Source: Chitinophagaceae bacterium (GTDB lineage Bacteria; Bacteroidota; Bacteroidia; Chitinophagales; Chitinophagaceae). Taken from it: DNA of 8,419 nt. Shown here one piece after another: positions 1-6,912 of the stretch. Made by a program: the position numbers and the translations under genes. The stretch's first letter is position 1, and each line of letters begins with the position of its first letter. Under the pieces are notes generated by a model. It made no database searches, had not been told where the DNA came from, and saw only the letters and a program-made list of their open reading frames with translations. The stretch is from positions 1 through 8,419 of the forward strand of contig CANHUK010000050.1 of NCBI GenBank assembly GCA_947463755.1, read 5' to 3'.

Positions 1-1
1 C

Positions 2-1342
2 TGGGTGGGTGCCTTGAAGGGTCACCCGCAGGCGCGTACCCCGAACATCGACAGACTGGCGTCGCAGGGGATGCTGTTCACCAATGCCCACTGCCAGGCT
101 CCGATCTGCGGACCATCGCGCGCATCTCTTCTGACGGGATTGTATCCATTTCGGACCGGTAATTATGCACAGTTGAATGATGAGGATATCCGGAAACCCA
201 ACGAAGTGGCGGCAAAGGCGGAGTTCCTGCCTGATCTGTTTGAACGGCATGGATATGTGACGATGGGTGTGGGGAAGATCTTCCATAATGGCGACAAGGC
301 AAAGGTCTTTGACCGCTATGGCGGGAATTTCGACAAGTATGGTCCTTCGCCGGAGAAGCGATTCCAGTATGATCCGAAATGGTTTCGGGAGAAACGCGGA
401 GGTACGCAGACGGATTGGGGTGCTTATCCGGCGCATGATTCTTTGATGACCGATCATAAGTCGGCCGACTGGGCCGTGGCGCAGTTGTCCAAGACCTATG
501 ATAAACCCTTCATGCTGACGGTGGGATTTTACCGGCCGCATGTTCCCTGGTATGTCCCGCAGCCCTGGCTGGATATGTTCGTAGAAGATTCCATCCGTAC
601 GCCGGCCTATGATCCCGGGGATATGCAGGACGTGCCGGCGATGGGCCGGCAGGTGTCGGATGTGCCGATGATGCCGACGACGGAATGGATGATCCGGACG
701 GGAAAGTGGAAGGCGGCTGTCCGCGCCTATCTTGCATCCATGGCTTTCGTGGATGCCCAGGTGGGCCGGGTACTGGATGCCCTGGACAGGTCGGGTCATG
801 CAAAAAATACCATTGTTGTACTGTTATCGGACCATGGATATCACCTGGGGGAGAAGAACCGGTTCGCCAAGCAGGCCCTGTGGGAGCGCGATACGCGGGT
901 TCCGCTGATCATTCGTCGTCCCGGAGGTGTTGCTGGAGCAAGTTCCGGCGCTTCTGTGCAGTTGTTGGATATTTATCCGACGCTGGCTGATCTGTGCGGG
1001 TTGAAGTTACCTGCTGCCATTGACGGACATTCGTTACAGCCTTTGTTGAAGGATCCGGGCGCAAAGTGGAAACATCCGGCATTGGTATCTTACGGCCCGG
1101 GGAATATGGCGGTGCGCGACGATCGTTACCGGTTGATCCGATACGAGGACGGCTCGGAAGAGTGGTATGATATCCTGAAAGATCCGAATGAGTGGCGGAA
1201 TCTGGCGGGAAATAAATCGGTGGCGAAGCGATTTGAGACGCTGCGTGCGCATATTCCGAAGGAATGGGCGGCGTCTTCGAAGTATGTGAAGTATCCTGTG
1301 AATGATTATTTTGAGGCGCGGTATGGGAAGGGCGGGGAGTGA
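2..1342 (+). CDS. S1-family sulfatase, iduronate-2-sulfatase-like (5' partial)
   Basis: This gene encodes a formylglycine-dependent type I sulfatase that hydrolyses sulfate esters on a glycan, most likely in the periplasm. The reading frame is open from base 2 (a Trp codon before the GTG at 5), and homologues have a signal peptide and a metal-binding Asp-Asp upstream, so the true start lies outside the window. Counting the GTG at 5 as residue 1, the maturation motif CGPSRASLLTG starts at Cys35, the Cys expected to become formylglycine. Further family signatures are GKIFH, the GFYRPHVPW segment typical of iduronate-2-sulfatase relatives, LLSDHGYHLGEKNRF (metal-binding Asp276-His277, then Lys) and the C-terminal WYDILKDPNEWRNLA block. 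About 445 residues are present and the 3' end is intact (TGA at 1340-1342). Family assignment is secure. The substrate (2-sulfated iduronate or another sulfated sugar) is inferred from family resemblance and from the neighbouring GH105 gene. Confidence 0.93.
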   Translation, partial: WVGALKGHPQARTPNIDRLASQGMLFTNAHCQAPICGPSRASLLTGLYPFRTGNYAQLNDEDIRKPNEVAAKAEFLPDLFERHGYVTMGVGKIFHNGDKAKVFDRYGGNFDKYGPSPEKRFQYDPKWFREKRGGTQTDWGAYPAHDSLMTDHKSADWAVAQLSKTYDKPFMLTVGFYRPHVPWYVPQPWLDMFVEDSIRTPAYDPGDMQDVPAMGRQVSDVPMMPTTEWMIRTGKWKAAVRAYLASMAFVDAQVGRVLDALDRSGHAKNTIVVLLSDHGYHLGEKNRFAKQALWERDTRVPLIIRRPGGVAGASSGASVQLLDIYPTLADLCGLKLPAAIDGHSLQPLLKDPGAKWKHPALVSYGPGNMAVRDDRYRLIRYEDGSEEWYDILKDPNEWRNLAGNKSVAKRFETLRAHIPKEWAASSKYVKYPVNDYFEARYGKGGE

Positions 1343-1362
1343 AATCCCTGAACTTGCAGGCA

Positions 1363-1602
1363 TCAAATTGGTAAATAACCAATCGGTTTACCATTCTGCA
1401 CATATTCATATTCAACATTGCCTTTATTTGTGAATGCCTCCGGTGACGGGTACGTCACGCCCCGCTTTCGGGACGACCCATATGTATCCGACCGGCCTGC
1501 CGCTCCGAAACCCCAACAAGTCTTTTTATCTCCCTGTCCTTGAAATTCGATGCCATTTCTTGTGAAATGGTATGCCCCATTTTTGTGGTCATTTTCCGTC
1601 AC
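1363..1602 (-). CDS. Doubtful 79-residue ORF of unknown function
   Basis: This open frame nearly fills the gap between the sulfatase gene and the T9SS gene, on the opposite strand. It starts with GTG (1602-1600), directly preceded on that strand by the purine-rich GGGAGG, and an in-frame TAG lies eight codons upstream of the GTG. The product is hydrophilic and rich in Gly, Asn, Tyr and Lys, without a signal peptide or membrane segment. It ends in YEYVQNGKPIGYLPI, which looks like ordinary protein sequence and not like the Arg/Pro/Ser-rich shadow frames elsewhere in the window. I recognise no family. It could be a real small gene, the decayed 3' end of a lost gene, or chance. A second minus frame (1592-1455, 45 codons) overlaps it and also looks plausible, which weakens the case. 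Confidence 0.25.
   Translation of the reverse strand: MTENDHKNGAYHFTRNGIEFQGQGDKKTCWGFGAAGRSDTYGSSRKRGVTYPSPEAFTNKGNVEYEYVQNGKPIGYLPI
1550..1573 (+). other. Hairpin in the gap upstream of the T9SS gene
   Basis: An inverted repeat forms a 10-pair stem: ATGCCATTTC (1550-1559) against GAAATGGTAT (1564-1573), with a four-base TTGT loop. One pair is G-U and the central seven pairs are perfect. A run of five T (1580-1584) follows six bases after the stem on the plus strand. It lies about 54 bases upstream of the ATG at 1627 and could belong to the leader of that mRNA or act as a weak terminator for the sulfatase transcript. The stem is AT-rich and the T-run is not adjacent, so I do not call it a terminator. 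Confidence 0.35.
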
Positions 1603-1626
1603 CCTCCCACTTTTTGTCGTCTAACT

Positions 1627-4600
1627 ATGAGCACACCTAACATGCCTCTGGCTTTTCGTAGAAAAGCCATCATTGCACTCATTTTCCTCTCCTTCGTCAT
1701 TTTTTGCGGCTCATTGTTCGCCAACCAATGGTTTGCGCGGATGTTGATGTTCCGAATGCCAGAATCCTTCACCGGCGAGGTGTTCAGCAACTTTTCCGCG
1801 CATAGCCCGGGGTCGGACAGATCCGAGTCCGATCCTGCATCAGAAAATGATGTCCCCGTCCGGTCAGGTGGTGAACATTTGCTGCAGCCGGACACCTGTT
1901 TGTCGGCATCCTTTGATCCGTTCAGCGATACCCTTCGATTTTGCGGAGATAGTGTCGTTTTGGATGCAGGTTCAGGATATGCCGCTTATGCGTGGTCTGA
2001 TGGAAGTACGGGTCGTCAGTTGATCCTGCGGGGCTCCGGCAGGCACTGGGTGGCTGTGACGGATACCAATGGATGCCACCTGGCTGACACAGTTTATGTC
2101 AGCCTTTTGAAAGCCGAGATCCAACAGAAGGACACGACCATCAGCGCCGGCACCACCCTGACACTTCGGGCGAACAGTGGCGTGGCACTTTCCGGATTTT
2201 TTGATGGCAGTCGACACCTGGTCATGCCGAACCCGGGCCCTACCGGCACGACTCCCCGGACCTTTGCCTACTGGCTGAAAACGCCCAGTATGCAGAAGAT
2301 GAACATCCTGAGTTATGGAAATGCGAGTACCGGTGGATCGCTGGTCGATCTTTCAGTTAATCTGGATCTTTGGTTCGGAGCTGCTTCCGGACATTGTTCT
2401 TCATACAATATGGGGGTATCTTTTTTAACCATGTCGCATGCCATGACCGCTGCCAGACCGGTGTCGGATGACTCATGGCATCATATCGCCTATGTAATGG
2501 GCAGTGATGGTGACATTTCCTACCAAAATATCAAAATATATGTCGATGGGCGGCTCGTGACGATGGGGGCCAACAGTACGAATTGGTGCGGCCATAACTG
2601 GGGTGATTGGACATTCAACACCGGCAGCAGTCCGCTCTACATCGGAAAGTCTGTTCCCGCTACAAACCCTTATACCACGCTATACCAGGGCGCTATGGAT
2701 GAAATGGGCATCTGGGACCTGGCCATGGACTCCGCTCAGGTGCACCGGGTGATGAGGCAAGGAGTCACCTCCGTCCGTAGCGGTCTTCGCAGTTACTATG
2801 ACTTTGACCGGCTCATTCGCGACAGCGTGCTGACGGACCTCGTGGGCTCAAACCATGGTCAGATACAGGGCCCCGCTTATACCACACAGCTCGCTCCGGG
2901 GCCCGCGGCGGACGGCCGAAGGCTCAGCTTTCGCTGGTCTACCGGAGATACTACACCCATGATCAGTGTGACACCGACCGCCACCACGTCATATATCCTG
3001 ACCGTATCCGATGGCATAGGCAGTTGTTCAGACACCGTGACGATCAATGTCTGCGGCACGACGCGCTATCATCCTTTTCAGGATACCCTGCACGTTTGCG
3101 CCGACTCCGCCGTGCTGGATGCCGGAGCCGGATTTGTTACCAGGCTCTGGAATACAGGTGCCGTTAGCAGGACGCTCACCGTCCGAACTTCAGGTCTCTA
3201 TCAGGTTTCCGTGACCGATGCATATGGATGCCAGTTCTCTGACGAGAGTTATGTCAGGTTCGGAGGTGTGAATATCCTTTCGTCCGATACGGTGATCGTA
3301 CTGGGAGACAGTGCGAGACTGCGTACCAACGCCTTGTCAGATACCGGAATTTCCTGGACCGGAGGGCAGACGACAACCTCGATCATGGTCAGTCCCAGGG
3401 TGTCGACAGCATACTTGGTACGCCGTGTCATTGGCACTTCAGAGTGTCGTGACAGTGTGGAAGTTTCGGTTGACAGCCTGACGATCGGTTCTGTTGCGGC
3501 CGTCGCGGGAGACAGGTCCGCCTCCGTCAGTTTCTCTTTACCATCCGGTCCTGCTTCCTCACGCATCATCAATTATGCATACTCTACAGATGGCGGAGCG
3601 ACGTGGACGCCCGCATCTCCTGCGACCACGATCGGTCCGATCAGTATTTCGGGGCTGAACAATGGACAAACCTATGCCATCCGCCTTCGGGCCCTGACGT
3701 CGGGAAGTCCCGGCACACCCTCTGCACTCGTGAATGTAACGCCCGTCACCACACCCTCTGCACCAACGATCCTAAGCGCATCCTCAGCCTCCGGAGTGGT
3801 CAGCATCGTGTTCAATCCACCGACCAGCAATGGAGGGACCAGCGTACTGAACTATGAATATTCGGTGAATGGCGCCGGATGGCAGTCCCGAAATCCCGCT
3901 TCCACGACCAGTCCCCTGTCGATCTCCGGACTGTCAACCACCGGCACACTTCAACTGCGGATCCGTGCTGTGAATGCGGTTGGAACAGGGCCTTCGTCAA
4001 ATACCTACGACCTGGCTCCAAGCGGTCTTATCCCCTTGATCGATTCCGTTAAGGTGGCGGATCGGATGCTTCGGGTGTATTTCACGCCACCGACATCTGT
4101 GTCCGGTGCACCGATCGTGAATTACGCCTATAGTATCAATGATGGAGGACAGTGGACGACCCGGTTACCGGCATCCCTCGTTTCTCCCATCGAGATCGGG
4201 GGATTACAGAACGGCAATACATATCGTATCCGCATACGTGCCCTTTCTTCCAGTGCTTCCGGCACGGCTTCTGCCGCTGTAACAGGGGTACCGGCCACCA
4301 CGCCTTCTACGCCCGTGGGTATCAGTGTTACAACAGGTAATGGCTCCGTCACTTTGAACTTTAGGAATCCGGAAAGCAACGGAGGATCACCGATCCTTAA
4401 TTATGCCTGGTCGCTGAATGGAGGGCCCTGGGTCGACAGGATACCCGCCTCTCCCAGCACGCCTATGGTAATTCCCGGACTTCAGAATGGCACGGAATAC
4501 AGGATCAGGATCCGGGCGGTCAATTCGGTCGGCGGCGGGCAGGAATCATGGACCTTCAGGGCGACGCCCATGACGGTGCCCGATGCACCGCAGGTTGTTT

Positions 4601-5706
4601 CTTCCACACCCGGAAACCGCATGGTGACCATCATGTATGCGCCGCCATTTTCCAATGGAGGGTCACCCATCCTTTATTATGAACGTTCTCTGAACGGGTC
4701 CGGTTGGTATCGTGTACCGTCGAATGGAGTACAGCCCCTGCAGATCATGGATCTGGTGAATGGTGTACCGGTTTCCGCTCGTTTGCGCGCAGTCAATCTG
4801 GCAGGTGCCGGCCCGGCATCAGCTGTTGTTACCATGACCCCTCGAACCATCCCCGATGTGGTCAACAACGTCTTGGTGGTTCCGGGCGACAGATCCGCAG
4901 TCATATCTTTCAGCGCACCAAAGTCGGATGGAGGTGATGCCATCATCAGATATGAGTACAGCCTTGACAATGGGGCGTGGAACTCTACGACACCGCAAAC
5001 CACGGCAAGTCCGCTTCGGGTCAGTGGTTTACAAAACGGACGAACCTATCGCATCAGGTTGCGGGCTGTCAATGCCGCCGGGGCCGGACCAGAGTCCTGG
5101 ACATTTTCAATGATGCCCCTGACAACACCGGACGCACCTGTCATTCAGACGATCACCGCTGCACATGAGAGTGCGAACATCCGATTTGTGCTCCCCGCCA
5201 ACGGAGGCTCCCCCATACTTTATCATGAGTTCTCACTCAATGGCGGTTCTTGGTTCAGGCGGACTGCTTCACTCAGCAGTCCGATCATCTTGCCGGGATT
5301 AACGAACGGCGTTACCTATTCTGTCAGGATGCGGTCCATTAATGCTGCGGGCGGTGGCACGGCCTCCAATGCGATGACGGTGACCCCGAGAAGAAATGCT
5401 GTCAGGATACCCGTTTCGTTCCCGACCATGGTGCCGGACACTGATGATTCCGATGGGATCGTGGTGTATCCCAACCCAGTAACGGGACTTCGTTTTCAGG
5501 TGAAACTACCAGCAAATGGATACAGGATCCGCTCACTGGTGATCCGTGATGCCATCGGCTCGGCCGTGTATCGACAAACGGAACCGAAAGTCATTCTCGG
5601 TAGGTTGTCGGTGGAATGTCCACGGATGTTATCACCAGGCAGCTACCTCCTGGAATTAACGGATTCCGAAGGTAAAAGATCTGTGACCCGTTTCATGGTT
5701 CGCTGA
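1627..5706 (+). CDS. T9SS-secreted modular protein: Ig-like modules, LamG, seven FN3 repeats, C-terminal sorting domain
   Basis: This 1359-residue extracellular protein has no recognisable catalytic domain. The ATG at 1627 is chosen because a signal peptide follows: basic FRRK, then a hydrophobic stretch ending GSLFA, with cleavage probably near residue 32. ATG 1642 is equally usable; the in-frame ATG at 1540 would bury the signal. Approximate domains: low-complexity linker 33-95; Ig-like 98-165; Ig-like 169-185 plus 432-480, interrupted by a LamG/concanavalin-like domain at 186-431 (blocks DDSWHHIAYVM, IKIYVDGRLV, PLYIGKS, GAMDEMGIWD, LRSYYDFD); a second Ig-like pair at 483-550 and 554-615; FN3 repeats 617-1256; T9SS type A sorting domain 1278-1359 (VVYPNPV, then a Gly-Ser-Tyr turn and a final RFMVR). 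By family knowledge the sorting domain is removed after outer-membrane passage, leaving the rest secreted or surface-bound. Glycan binding or adhesion is inference. The gene starts 284 bases after the sulfatase. Confidence 0.93.
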   Translation: MSTPNMPLAFRRKAIIALIFLSFVIFCGSLFANQWFARMLMFRMPESFTGEVFSNFSAHSPGSDRSESDPASENDVPVRSGGEHLLQPDTCLSASFDPFSDTLRFCGDSVVLDAGSGYAAYAWSDGSTGRQLILRGSGRHWVAVTDTNGCHLADTVYVSLLKAEIQQKDTTISAGTTLTLRANSGVALSGFFDGSRHLVMPNPGPTGTTPRTFAYWLKTPSMQKMNILSYGNASTGGSLVDLSVNLDLWFGAASGHCSSYNMGVSFLTMSHAMTAARPVSDDSWHHIAYVMGSDGDISYQNIKIYVDGRLVTMGANSTNWCGHNWGDWTFNTGSSPLYIGKSVPATNPYTTLYQGAMDEMGIWDLAMDSAQVHRVMRQGVTSVRSGLRSYYDFDRLIRDSVLTDLVGSNHGQIQGPAYTTQLAPGPAADGRRLSFRWSTGDTTPMISVTPTATTSYILTVSDGIGSCSDTVTINVCGTTRYHPFQDTLHVCADSAVLDAGAGFVTRLWNTGAVSRTLTVRTSGLYQVSVTDAYGCQFSDESYVRFGGVNILSSDTVIVLGDSARLRTNALSDTGISWTGGQTTTSIMVSPRVSTAYLVRRVIGTSECRDSVEVSVDSLTIGSVAAVAGDRSASVSFSLPSGPASSRIINYAYSTDGGATWTPASPATTIGPISISGLNNGQTYAIRLRALTSGSPGTPSALVNVTPVTTPSAPTILSASSASGVVSIVFNPPTSNGGTSVLNYEYSVNGAGWQSRNPASTTSPLSISGLSTTGTLQLRIRAVNAVGTGPSSNTYDLAPSGLIPLIDSVKVADRMLRVYFTPPTSVSGAPIVNYAYSINDGGQWTTRLPASLVSPIEIGGLQNGNTYRIRIRALSSSASGTASAAVTGVPATTPSTPVGISVTTGNGSVTLNFRNPESNGGSPILNYAWSLNGGPWVDRIPASPSTPMVIPGLQNGTEYRIRIRAVNSVGGGQESWTFRATPMTVPDAPQVVSSTPGNRMVTIMYAPPFSNGGSPILYYERSLNGSGWYRVPSNGVQPLQIMDLVNGVPVSARLRAVNLAGAGPASAVVTMTPRTIPDVVNNVLVVPGDRSAVISFSAPKSDGGDAIIRYEYSLDNGAWNSTTPQTTASPLRVSGLQNGRTYRIRLRAVNAAGAGPESWTFSMMPLTTPDAPVIQTITAAHESANIRFVLPANGGSPILYHEFSLNGGSWFRRTASLSSPIILPGLTNGVTYSVRMRSINAAGGGTASNAMTVTPRRNAVRIPVSFPTMVPDTDDSDGIVVYPNPVTGLRFQVKLPANGYRIRSLVIRDAIGSAVYRQTEPKVILGRLSVECPRMLSPGSYLLELTDSEGKRSVTRFMVR
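1918..3474 (+). repeat. Tandem duplication of a two-domain Ig-like module, first copy carrying LamG
   Basis: Unit 1 (residues 98-480) and unit 2 (483-616) share the same order. Each begins with an A domain: PFSDTLRFCGDSVVLDAG against PFQDTLHVCADSAVLDAG, each followed by a VAVTDTNGC or VSVTDAYGC block. A B domain follows: DTTISAGTTLTLRANSG against DTVIVLGDSARLRTN, continuing as FRWSTGDTTPMISVTP against ISWTGGQTTTSIMVSP. In unit 1 the B domain is split by about 246 residues (bases 2182-2919) carrying the LamG domain; in unit 2 it is continuous. The DNA copies have diverged clearly, so the duplication is not recent. Confidence 0.75.
2182..2919 (+). other. LamG/concanavalin-like domain inserted within an Ig-like domain
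   Basis: Residues 186-431 of the T9SS protein form a jelly-roll LamG-type domain. The evidence is an early TFAYWLKTP strand, the DDSWHHIAYVM strand, an IKIYVDGRLV hairpin, PLYIGKS, the GAMDEMGIWD block and a closing LRSYYDFD with a following DLVGSNHGQIQGP. Bacterial LamG-like domains often bind glycans or ligands, but the ligand here cannot be read from sequence. The flanking text is one Ig-like domain cut between its TLTLRANSG and LSFRWSTG strands. Confidence 0.75.
3475..5394 (+). repeat. Seven tandem fibronectin type III repeats
   Basis: Seven repeats of 89-93 residues begin near bases 3475, 3754, 4030, 4303, 4579, 4852 and 5128. Most show a Pro-rich linker (TTPSAP, TVPDAP, TTPDAP), a strand of the type VTLNFRNPESNGGSPILNY, a Trp in the SLNGGPW region, then a GLQNGTEYRIRIRAVN block. 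Repeat 3 is the most divergent at its start (IPLIDSVKVADRMLRVYF) and repeat 2 has STTGTLQLRIRAVN in place of the usual NG turn. They probably act as a stalk or spacer, which is inferred. Confidence 0.9.
5458..5703 (+). other. T9SS type A C-terminal sorting domain
   Basis: The last 82 residues match the Por/T9SS type A sorting signal: VVYPNPVTG at the start, a middle strand with IRDAIGSAVYRQ, then LSPGSYLLELTDSEGKR and the final RFMVR. Such domains direct cargo through the type IX machinery of Bacteroidota and are cleaved on the cell surface. This is the strongest taxonomic marker in the window. Confidence 0.9.
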
Positions 5707-5754
5707 TCCGCAATCGTTTACAGCGGGATGTCTGGTATGTGTCTGATCTAAGTC

Positions 5755-5789
5755 TGTTCTTTTCATTAAATTGTAACATGAAAAGAACG
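5755..5789 (+). promoter_or_regulatory. Inverted repeat enclosing the GH105 start codon
   Basis: GTTCTTTTCA (5756-5765) is perfectly complementary to TGAAAAGAAC (5779-5788). A T-A pair inside (5766 with 5778) and a possible U-G pair outside (5755 with 5789) extend it to 12 pairs around an 11-base loop (TAAATTGTAAC). The ATG at 5778-5780 is wholly within the 3' arm, so in RNA the start codon would be paired and the A/T-rich pre-start region would form the loop. This could limit initiation unless it is opened by ribosomes reading through from upstream, a protein or a small RNA. The repeat is seen directly; the regulatory role is inferred. Confidence 0.45.
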
Positions 5790-6887
5790 ATCAATATTCC
5801 TGGCATCCCGCTTTTTTTCATCCTTTTTGCGGCGTGCAAGGTTCAACAGCCCGCCTCTTCCGGCAAAGATATCCCTACCGCGATGGTGAAGGCCATGCGC
5901 TGGCAGGAAGCGCATCCCATCCAGGCAAAATCGCCGACCGATTGGACAAACGGGGCGTATTACGTTGGCGTGACGCGTGCGCTGATGTCGACCGGAGACA
6001 CCGCCCATCGGAATACACTGCAGGCGATGGCCGAACGCAATCGCTGGCAGCCGTGGAACAGATATTTCCATGCGGATGATATCATCATCACGTATAGTTA
6101 CATGCACCTGAAGGAGCAGGGTCTGCCGGCGAATCTCGCACCGACCGACAGTATGCTCCGCGAACATCTCTACAAACCTCACGAATGGCGGTCAGGCCAG
6201 GTGAAGGATGAGAAGAAGATCCTTTGGTGGTGGTGCGATGCCTTGTTCATGGCCCCGCCGGTGCTGGCACGTTATGCCCGCATGAAGGGCGAGCCGGCCT
6301 TCCTGGATGAGATGGATAAATATTACCGGCAGACCTATGATATGCTATACGATAAAGAAGAGCGACTCTTCTATCGCGACGGACGTTTTTTGATAACTGG
6401 TCAGCCGACGGATCGCCGGGAAGCCAATGGACGCAAGGTTTTCTGGGCACGCGGCAATGGCTGGGTGATCGCCGGACTGGCATTGTTGCTGGAGGAAATG
6501 CCCAACAATGATCCGCGGAGAGCATTCTATGTTGGATTGTATCGAGATATGGCTGCGCGTGTGAAGGAACTGCAACCGGCAGATGGTCTCTGGCGCACAA
6601 GTCTCCTCCATCCTGAATCCTTTGCCCATGGTGAGGCCAGTGGCAGTGGCTTCTTCACTTTCGCCCTGGCCTGGGGTGTTAACCAGGGACTGCTCAAACG
6701 TGCTGAATATGCGCCCGTCGTGCGCAAGGGTTGGTCAGCACTATTGGCCTGTCAGCAGTCCGATGGAAAAGTTGGCTGGGTACAGAACATCGGCTACGAT
6801 CCCAAGCCCGCGGATGCCGACAGCTGGCAGAATTTCGGTACGGGCGCTTTCCTGATGGCCGGCAGTGAGGTCATGAAGATGCGTTGA
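5778..6887 (+). CDS. GH88/GH105 unsaturated uronyl hydrolase (YteR-like), putative lipoprotein
   Basis: The enzyme adds water to the 4,5-unsaturated uronic acid that lyases leave on oligosaccharide ends, releasing the sugar. It is 369 residues long, close to YteR-type enzymes. The ATG at 5778 is preferred over the in-frame GTG at 5739 because it gives a clean lipoprotein signal, with a hydrophobic LFFILFAAC and the Cys at residue 20. No acidic surface-export signal follows this Cys (CKVQQPASSGKD), so a periplasmic-facing lipoprotein is likely. Family signatures: HADDIIITY (Asp100-Asp101), WWWCDALFMAPPV (Asp154, matching the catalytic acid/base Asp143 of YteR), the FWARGNGWV block (Trp223-Trp229), HGEASGSGFFTFALAWGVN and the terminal FGTGAFLMAGSEV. 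It resembles GH105 more than glycosaminoglycan-type GH88 enzymes. It lies 71 bases after the T9SS gene and 25 before the next sulfatase, so co-transcription with the latter is likely. Confidence 0.92.
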   Translation: MKRTINIPGIPLFFILFAACKVQQPASSGKDIPTAMVKAMRWQEAHPIQAKSPTDWTNGAYYVGVTRALMSTGDTAHRNTLQAMAERNRWQPWNRYFHADDIIITYSYMHLKEQGLPANLAPTDSMLREHLYKPHEWRSGQVKDEKKILWWWCDALFMAPPVLARYARMKGEPAFLDEMDKYYRQTYDMLYDKEERLFYRDGRFLITGQPTDRREANGRKVFWARGNGWVIAGLALLLEEMPNNDPRRAFYVGLYRDMAARVKELQPADGLWRTSLLHPESFAHGEASGSGFFTFALAWGVNQGLLKRAEYAPVVRKGWSALLACQQSDGKVGWVQNIGYDPKPADADSWQNFGTGAFLMAGSEVMKMR

Positions 6888-6912
6888 CAAATTTCGGTTA
6901 CTCATTACGGTT

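Noticed and set aside
1367..1393. Overlapping small inverted repeats just after the first sulfatase: ATTGGT/ACCAAT and TGGTAAA/TTTACCA
   Set aside because: The arms are only 6-7 bases, AT-rich and without a following T-run. The two pairings exclude each other, which could suggest a switch, but this is within chance expectation and there is no other support.
909..1418. Long minus-strand open frames across the sulfatase, GH105 and second sulfatase genes (for example 909-1418, 5766-6182, 7756-8319)
   Set aside because: They are antisense to genes with clear family motifs, their products are rich in Arg, Pro, His and Ser with no domain signature, and they reflect third-position GC bias.
1455..1592. 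Second minus-strand frame in the gap, 45 codons, beginning MTTKMGHTISQEMASNF
   Set aside because: It starts with ATG and looks plausible, but it overlaps the 79-residue frame in another phase, has no recognised homology and no better start signal. Both cannot be real, and neither is proven.
1540..1626. Upstream in-frame ATG at 1540 as the start of the T9SS protein
   Set aside because: It would add 29 residues before a good signal peptide and lies inside the region carrying the hairpin. The ATG at 1627 (or 1642) gives a normal signal peptide.
3475..5394. FN3 array as a recently expanded DNA tandem repeat
   Set aside because: The repeats share protein pattern and a period near 276 bases, but the DNA copies have diverged widely, so there is no sign of recent expansion or slippage.
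5701..5726. CGCTG/CAGCG inverted repeat at the end of the T9SS gene as a terminator
   Set aside because: The arms are only five bases with a 15-base loop and no T-run follows.
6895..6912. Mirror-like sequence GGTTACTCATTACGG before the second sulfatase
   Set aside because: It is a mirror symmetry, not an inverted repeat, so it forms no hairpin, and nothing else suggests an operator.
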